Below the pieces are notes generated by a model. It saw nothing but the letters and a program-made list of their open reading frames with translations. It did not search any database and was not told the origin of the DNA. A stretch of DNA of 64,000 nucleotides, taken from positions 124,001 through 188,000 of the forward strand of contig LLEY01000054.1 in the NCBI GenBank assembly GCA_001414485.1, given 5' to 3'. Below are positions 59,161-64,000 of this stretch, piece after piece; the stretch's first letter is position 1; every line of letters starts with the position of its first letter. Both the position numbers and the translations under genes were made by a program. Source of the stretch: Calycina herbarum. Taxonomy: Eukaryota > Ascomycota > Leotiomycetes > Helotiales > Pezizellaceae.

Positions 59161-61065
59161 CTAAATCCAAACCGGAACCCTCCCAGCTACCAAAAAGTTA
59201 GCAATCCACTCAAACCTTGACTAAAAAAGAAGAAACTTACTATTAGGATCCTGTGGTTCCACTCCCCTTCCCGGTCTCCAAATCCCCCCCTTATCATTGA
59301 TATCTCTCTTTCTTTCCCCCAACCTCCGTTCATACTTCTGTCTCCTAACCTCACTCGGACTCAACTTATCCCTCAACGCACTCCACGTCTCCTTCACCGG
59401 AGAACTCAACGTCCCAAAATTCATCCACGGAGAAGGAGTACCCGGTCCTTCAAACGAAGCGCGGTCTTTGTTAGTTATGATACCTGTATCGCGATCTTCT
59501 GCTTTGCCGTTGAAGATATCTTTTGTACGCGAGGAACCCCGGCCTGTGAAGGAGAACATGTGGGTTAGTTCTCCGGACTTTGTGGGGGAGCTTATTTGGT
59601 CGTGGGATTCGGACTCGTCAGGGTGGGTGGTGGATGGTGCGATTGGGTTGGTTTGGGTTGGTGTTGTTTCGGTGTGTTCTTCTGAAGCTTGCTCGTCTGC
59701 TTGTGTAGGTGTTTCCTCCTCACTCTGGTCACTTTCTTCCTCATCAGAGTGGGGAAAATGAGATTGATCGGGATAAGGAGTCAGAGGTTGTCGAACAAAA
59801 GTAGGTTTCTTGTCATGATTTGTCCTCGGACTCTTGAGCGCAAATTTCGCACGTTTTTCCTGTGCTTTTCCTTGCTCACCCTCCCCACCCTCTTCTTGGA
59901 TCGTAGGAGGTTGTGGTGGGATTTTACTTGGTGTGTGTGGATGAGAGTAGTCGGAAGACAGCGTGAGTGGCGATGGAGTATACTGTGATGGAGAATACTG
60001 TGATGGAGAATACTGTGATGGAGAATACTGTGATGGAGAATACTGTGATGGAGAATATTGTGTTGGAGTAGACTGAGTATGAACGGAGGAGCTATATTCA
60101 GAAGAGTTTGGCGCCGAAGGGCTATAGTTGGGAGGCGAAAAAACGATGCTACTGCTTTTTGAAGAAACTGGAGAGACTACCTCCATGCCCGCCTGGAAGT
60201 TCTTTTGGGCAGCTTCCGCAAGTTTGGAAGCTCGTTTGGAAGCTCGTCTTAAGATCGAGGGGTTCTGAGGAATTTTTAGAGGTTGTGGTTTTGGAGCGGA
60301 CTTAGTAGTCTGAGCGCGTTGTAAGCCATTTTGTTGACCCCTTGAATTTATGTACTGTCCAGCTTCCGGTAAATTGAGGCCTTCCGGAAGACTAATTAAA
60401 TCCGAGGAATATTGCTTGGGCAATACCAAGGGGCGTGTATTATTTTTTGGTCGAAGAGGTTTTGGCGAATCGATGCCAGTACTTTTATATGCTGCTGAAC
60501 CTGCAACATTATGTGGAACCTCTTCAGCTATTGTATTGGCTGGCAGATCGAGAGTCTCCAGCCGAGAAGTCCTCCAGCTATTCTCCCTGCTACTCTTGTC
60601 TTTCGTTGATTTGCTACGTTCGCTTGTACTATTGAAACTCGAGCTGTCGGAGGAAAATACGGATATGGGTTGCTGGGAGACCCTGTTTTCATTATGATAG
60701 TTCCCTTGAGTAGGTATTCCGCCAGTGAGTTGGTAGATTTTTAATGTAGATCTGGTGAGGGGCTGTCCTAGCTCCTTTAGTGGAGGTAAGGAACGATGCT
60801 TTCGATTTAGTTTTCTTCTTGGTATAAATTGATTACGAGGATACGAAACTGTATGGCTTTTTGGTCGTTGTCCGCCCTGTTCTTGAGGGTACGTATTTAT
60901 GTGGGCATTTTTCTTGTCCAATGGACTCCCAGAGAAAGATTTGCTTGAACCAAGGGGATATGCTTGGACATAGATTCTCCTATCAAAAGATTTATCCTCC
61001 AATTTGAGCCTCGAAATGGAGGAGAGGGAATGGCTTCGCTTAATCTTGAGTTCTGAGATCGACAT
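59161..61065 (-). CDS. Disordered Ser/Pro-rich hypothetical protein
   Basis: Exon 1 is 61065-59241 and a 26-nt last exon is 59186-59161 (GTAAGT...GGTAG, branch GCTAAC), giving 616 aa ending DPNTGRVPVWI. Without splicing it ends SKFLLF. The ATG at 61065 was chosen because the longer open frame upstream has no ATG. Nearly the whole protein is predicted disordered by eye: Ser/Thr/Pro/Gln-rich with acidic patches (SDEEESDQSEEE). It has an array of YSPSQ repeats in the middle and a conserved-looking end (SPWMNFGTLSSPVKETWSALRDKLSPSEVRRQKYERRLGERKR), which suggests protein binding. Function unknown. Confidence 0.8.
59976..60072 (-). repeat. 15-bp coding tandem repeat (YSPSQ x ~6)
   Basis: Five near-identical copies of GAATACTGTGATGGA plus degenerate copies at both ends (YTPSP and TPTQ). 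It encodes YSPSQ units within the disordered protein. Confidence 0.93.
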
Positions 61066-62175
61066 AACTAAGAATATAGCGAGTGAGAATCGGAAGAGGC
61101 CTCGAGAAGGAAAAATTGAAAGCAATCCAAGGAAATAGAGAGTACTATTAGCGCAAAGATTGACAAACTGCCAATCTCGAATGAAGGACAAAGGAATTGA
61201 TGTTTGTTGGGAGGCGCCCTAACCCTTTGAGAAGAAATGCCATGTGGTTGGTCACAAACAAAGAAAGTAAAGTGACCGATAGCATCCTTTCACTCGATGC
61301 AACGAAGAAAAATTGAGACCAAAAATGAAAGGGTTTGTTCTAGAGTATTGCCAAAAAAGGGTGGGCAGCATAGCTTTCATGGGCGTCAGTCCCACATGCT
61401 AACAAAGCTGAAGTGTGGCTCTTCATGAAAGTTTACACTCAACCAAAGATAGTTTCAAAAACCGAATCTAACTCACTACTAGGGTTCCCGCTCTCCCTCC
61501 CTACAATCAATGAGAAGGAGAGGGAGTAAAAAGACATATTTCGATGCTAGTTTGACTCAAAATAGTCTATTAAAATTATTCGAGAAGGTATAGAATAGAT
61601 CAATTCTAAACCTTCTTGGACAATGTTTCTAGACTATTTCAAACCAATCCTTTCAAAGGTGTTCGCAAAGCAATGCCCCTCCTGGCACAGAGAAATGGAA
61701 ATAATCTAATCCTCCAGAAATGACGCATAAAATGGGCAGCATGCAAGAAAGTTCCTAGAAGAATAAACAAGCTTTCGAACAGCTACAACTTGAAGCAGAG
61801 CTTTCTAGTAATTCCCTAGCAACTTTAACATCCGTTGTTGTAGAGAGTTCCAATGGGCGAACGAAATTATGCATCAAAAATGATACATCAATAACAGAAA
61901 AGGAAAACCCGAGATGGGTTTAGAATTACAAAGATTCAGAGACTCGATTTCGAAATGCGAGGAGTATAAGCAACGCGATCTAAAAGCCTTCTAGCAACTT
62001 TGCTATTCCTGTTGTGTTGTAGAAGCTCAGGAGCCCTCCCCTTTTTAGGAGGGGTTTGTTCGGAGGGTTCGGGAAGTAACTCGGCAATAACCCCGCTGAT
62101 AAATGGAGGGGCAATGAAGCTCAAGTTACTCACTCTCACCACAACCCAAACACCAAGACAACTAAATAACCAGAC
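61066..62175. other. Intergenic between divergent genes
   Basis: No gene supported; divergent promoter region. Confidence 0.5.
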
Positions 62176-62838
62176 ATGATCGGAAGTCCACTGAATCTGC
62201 CAAAATGGTATATAGTCCCTTACCCTCAAAATACCTTTCTAACAAGTCCCCAGGCTCGAGAAGAACTCGCACCTGCTCAAGCCCCCAATCAACAACTACT
62301 GCGTCTACAACGATGATATGACAGTCATGGTATTTCACCCTTCTCCCTCGCAAACAAAACGTCAGCATGCTAACCTATTTGGCAGATAGTAGGCGGCCCC
62401 AACGCCCGAACAGACTATCACATAAACACAACCCCCGAATACTTCTTCCAATACCGCGGCGCCATGCTCCTCAAAATCGTCGAAGATCACACCACCTCCT
62501 CCCCCAAATTCCGGGACATCATAATCCGCGAAGGCGACATGTTTCTCCTTCCCCCAAATACACCACACAACCCAGTTCGTTTTGCGAATACGGTGGGGAT
62601 TGTGCTTGAGCAGAAGAGACCGGAGGGATCCCTGGATCAACTGAGATGGTATTGTAAGAACTGTGGGGAGGTGGTGGATGAGGCGGCTTTTCATTGCACG
62701 GATTTGGGAAGCCAGATTAAGGAGGCTGTTGAGGGGTTTAAGGAGAGTGAGGAGAGGAGGAGGTGTGGGGGATGTGGGACTTTGGCTGAGAGTGCGCCGA
62801 AGGAGGGGGAGATTAAGGATCCGAATTTGGAGGGTTGA
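62176..62838 (+). CDS. BNA1: 3-hydroxyanthranilate 3,4-dioxygenase
   Basis: Opens the ring of 3-hydroxyanthranilate in the kynurenine route from tryptophan to NAD+. Three exons, 62176-62207, 62254-62329 and 62386-62838, give 186 aa, the usual length for the fungal enzyme. Splicing makes the canonical start LNLPKWLEKNSHLLKPPINN. The cupin iron ligands are His48 (TDYH), Glu54 (PEYFFQY) and His97 (PPNTPHNPVRF). VLEQKRPEGSLDQLRWYC follows. The C-terminal Cys pairs (WYCKNCG and CGGCG) form the second, rubredoxin-like metal site found in bacterial and fungal members. Introns are 46 and 56 nt. The frame is intact and all key residues are present. Convergent with the FAH-type gene 182 bp downstream. 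Confidence 0.96.
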
Positions 62839-63020
62839 TGGAGCTGGTTCTCTTGCTTGGATGGGTGAGGGGATTATATCTCGAGAAGGAATAGGGTGGA
62901 ATGGCATGTTGGATTTCAAACCTGGAAAAGCAATATGGAGGTAGGCTTTGGTTTTGAATGTTTTCCCAGCTGGGGTAAAAGGATGGGGTATCCATTGTAC
63001 AGTATTTACAATCTCTTCTT
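62839..63020. other. Convergent intergenic gap
   Basis: 182 bp shared by two 3' ends; no clear poly(A) signal picked out. Confidence 0.5.
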
Positions 63021-63861
63021 CTACGTAGCTTTGTATTCATATGTACTTGTGGACTCCTCAACCTGCACTTCAATCTTCCCTTGCTCGATTTCTTTTCCAT
63101 TAACCTTCAATCCGGCCTTCATAACATCTCCCGGCACAACTGGCCCAACACCCTTAGGTGTACCTGTAATAACAATATCGCCCACCTCCAATGTCATAAC
63201 CTTAGATATATCACTCAGTATTCTTGGAATCTGGAAGAGCATCAAATTCGTAGAATCTGACTGTTTCGTCTCGTTGTTGACCGAAAGGTAAAGTTCGACA
63301 TTATGAGGATCGGGAATCAAGGATTTCGGAATGATTTCGCTAATAGGGAGGAAAGTATCGAAACCCTTGGCGATATCCCATGGTAAACCCTTCTTCTTTG
63401 CCTCGTTCTGTGTATTTCGTGCCGTCATATCGATACTCAAAGCATACGCTAAAACACCATTAGCAAACGGCACAACCCCACAGGCATATAGGAGGACACA
63501 AACACTCTATAGCATCCAAAGCCCCCTTCTCATCCTCGGGTTCCAAATTCTTAACCCGCTTCCCCATAATCAAAGCCAGCTCAACCTCATAATGTAAATC
63601 GACCCCTCTGGGTCTAATAACCGGACCATCCTTAGGTCCCAAGATGGAAGAAGCAGGTTTGAGGAAGAAGAAAGGTTGTTTTGGTTTTGCGCTGCTCAAT
63701 TCCTTGATGTGGTCTCTGTAAGTGGGATAGTTAGCTACTTGTTTACTGGCAACAATAATTGAAATGGGGACAAACGCATAATTCCTGCCAATGCAAACTA
63801 CCTTTGAAGCTTTCTTTAAAGAAGCCATGGAGGCAATGCCTCTGCGGAAGACGAGAGACAT
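63021..63861 (-). CDS. FAH-domain protein (FAHD1-type acylpyruvase/oxaloacetate decarboxylase)
   Basis: Three exons, 63861-63776, 63715-63504 and 63448-63021, give 241 aa. FAHD1 enzymes hydrolyse acylpyruvates or decarboxylate oxaloacetate, usually in mitochondria. Metal ligands of the fold are visible: VDLHYEVELALIMG (the EVE pair) and ALSIDMTARN (the Asp). Other family blocks are PFFFLKPASSILGP, NEAKKKGLPWDIAKGFD and EVGDIVITGTPKGVGPV. The start MSLVFRRGIASMASLKKASK is basic and Ser-rich, compatible with a mitochondrial signal. An upstream in-frame ATG at 63975 would add 38 residues. Exon 2 ends GAG T^GTTTGT, a weaker donor, but it is the one that keeps the frame. All key residues are intact. 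Confidence 0.93.
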
Positions 63862-64000
63862 GTTGGGTATAGGTGAGGGGTGAGTGAGTGGTGTTGTAAA
63901 TAGCCAGCTCGCTGGGTAAATGATACTTTTTGAGTGATAATTGGAAATGCCGGGAACGGAGGGGGAGCTCCACATCGGGATTGGAAGCCGAGCCGATCCG

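Noticed and set aside
62362..62919. 185-codon minus-strand frame over BNA1
   Set aside because: Antisense shadow of the BNA1 last exon, whose frame has intact catalytic residues.
1..64000. Secondary-metabolite or defence gene cluster
   Set aside because: The MFS pump, NmrA-like protein, hydrolase and zinc-cluster regulator are scattered over 49 kb among housekeeping genes and no core synthase is present.

Overview
The window reads as a euchromatic contig piece from a filamentous ascomycete. Its genes carry short introns (mostly 40-110 nt, with CTAAC-like branch sites), and it encodes fungal-type MFS, Zn2Cys6 and CTR proteins, an intron-bearing nuclear tRNA-Lys and decayed short transposons. 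Overall protein style suggests Leotiomycetes (Helotiales, near Sclerotinia/Botrytis); that placement is inference. No CRISPR array, rRNA or prokaryotic operon is present. All multi-exon models below were built by hand from splice sites and frame; each sums to a multiple of three.

Layout. 0-4.5 kb: a 14-TM-type MFS efflux pump, tRNA-Lys(CTT) with an 18-nt intron, and a candidate Cys-rich secreted protein. 4.5-9.7 kb: gene-empty, with a diverged ~0.8-kb tandem repeat. 9.7-24.9 kb: housekeeping and regulatory genes. These are ASA1 (apparently missing a conserved internal segment), a Zn2Cys6 regulator with a GC-AG intron and a long leader, POP4 divergent from a PlsB/GNPAT-like acyltransferase, and a basic RD-rich protein ending in a CaaX box whose only intron is enlarged by a foldback sequence. 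24.9-31.7 kb: hypothetical genes and an AT-rich TIR element. 31.8-42.2 kb: peroxisomal ABCD half-transporter, a secreted hypothetical, TVP38 and a CCCH/CUE-like/SMR protein. 42.2-44.7 kb: a transposon nest including a hAT-type MITE with 8-bp target duplications. 44.7-51.8 kb: alpha/beta hydrolase overlapping tail-to-tail with an E2-fold protein that lacks the catalytic Cys, an NmrA/isoflavone-reductase-like protein and a CTR copper transporter. 51.8-56.4 kb: gene-poor, with a foldback element and a small Cys-containing ORF. 56.4-64 kb: a secreted lysozyme-fold-like protein, a disordered protein with six 15-bp tandem repeats, BNA1 (3-hydroxyanthranilate dioxygenase), and convergent with it a FAHD1-type acylpyruvase.

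The genes are unrelated neighbours and not a biosynthetic cluster. BNA1 and the FAH protein are both small-molecule catabolic enzymes, but a common pathway is not shown. I found no convincing novel multi-gene system. The most distinctive items are the polybasic CaaX protein, the Cys-less E2-like protein, the shortened ASA1 and the well-preserved MITE.
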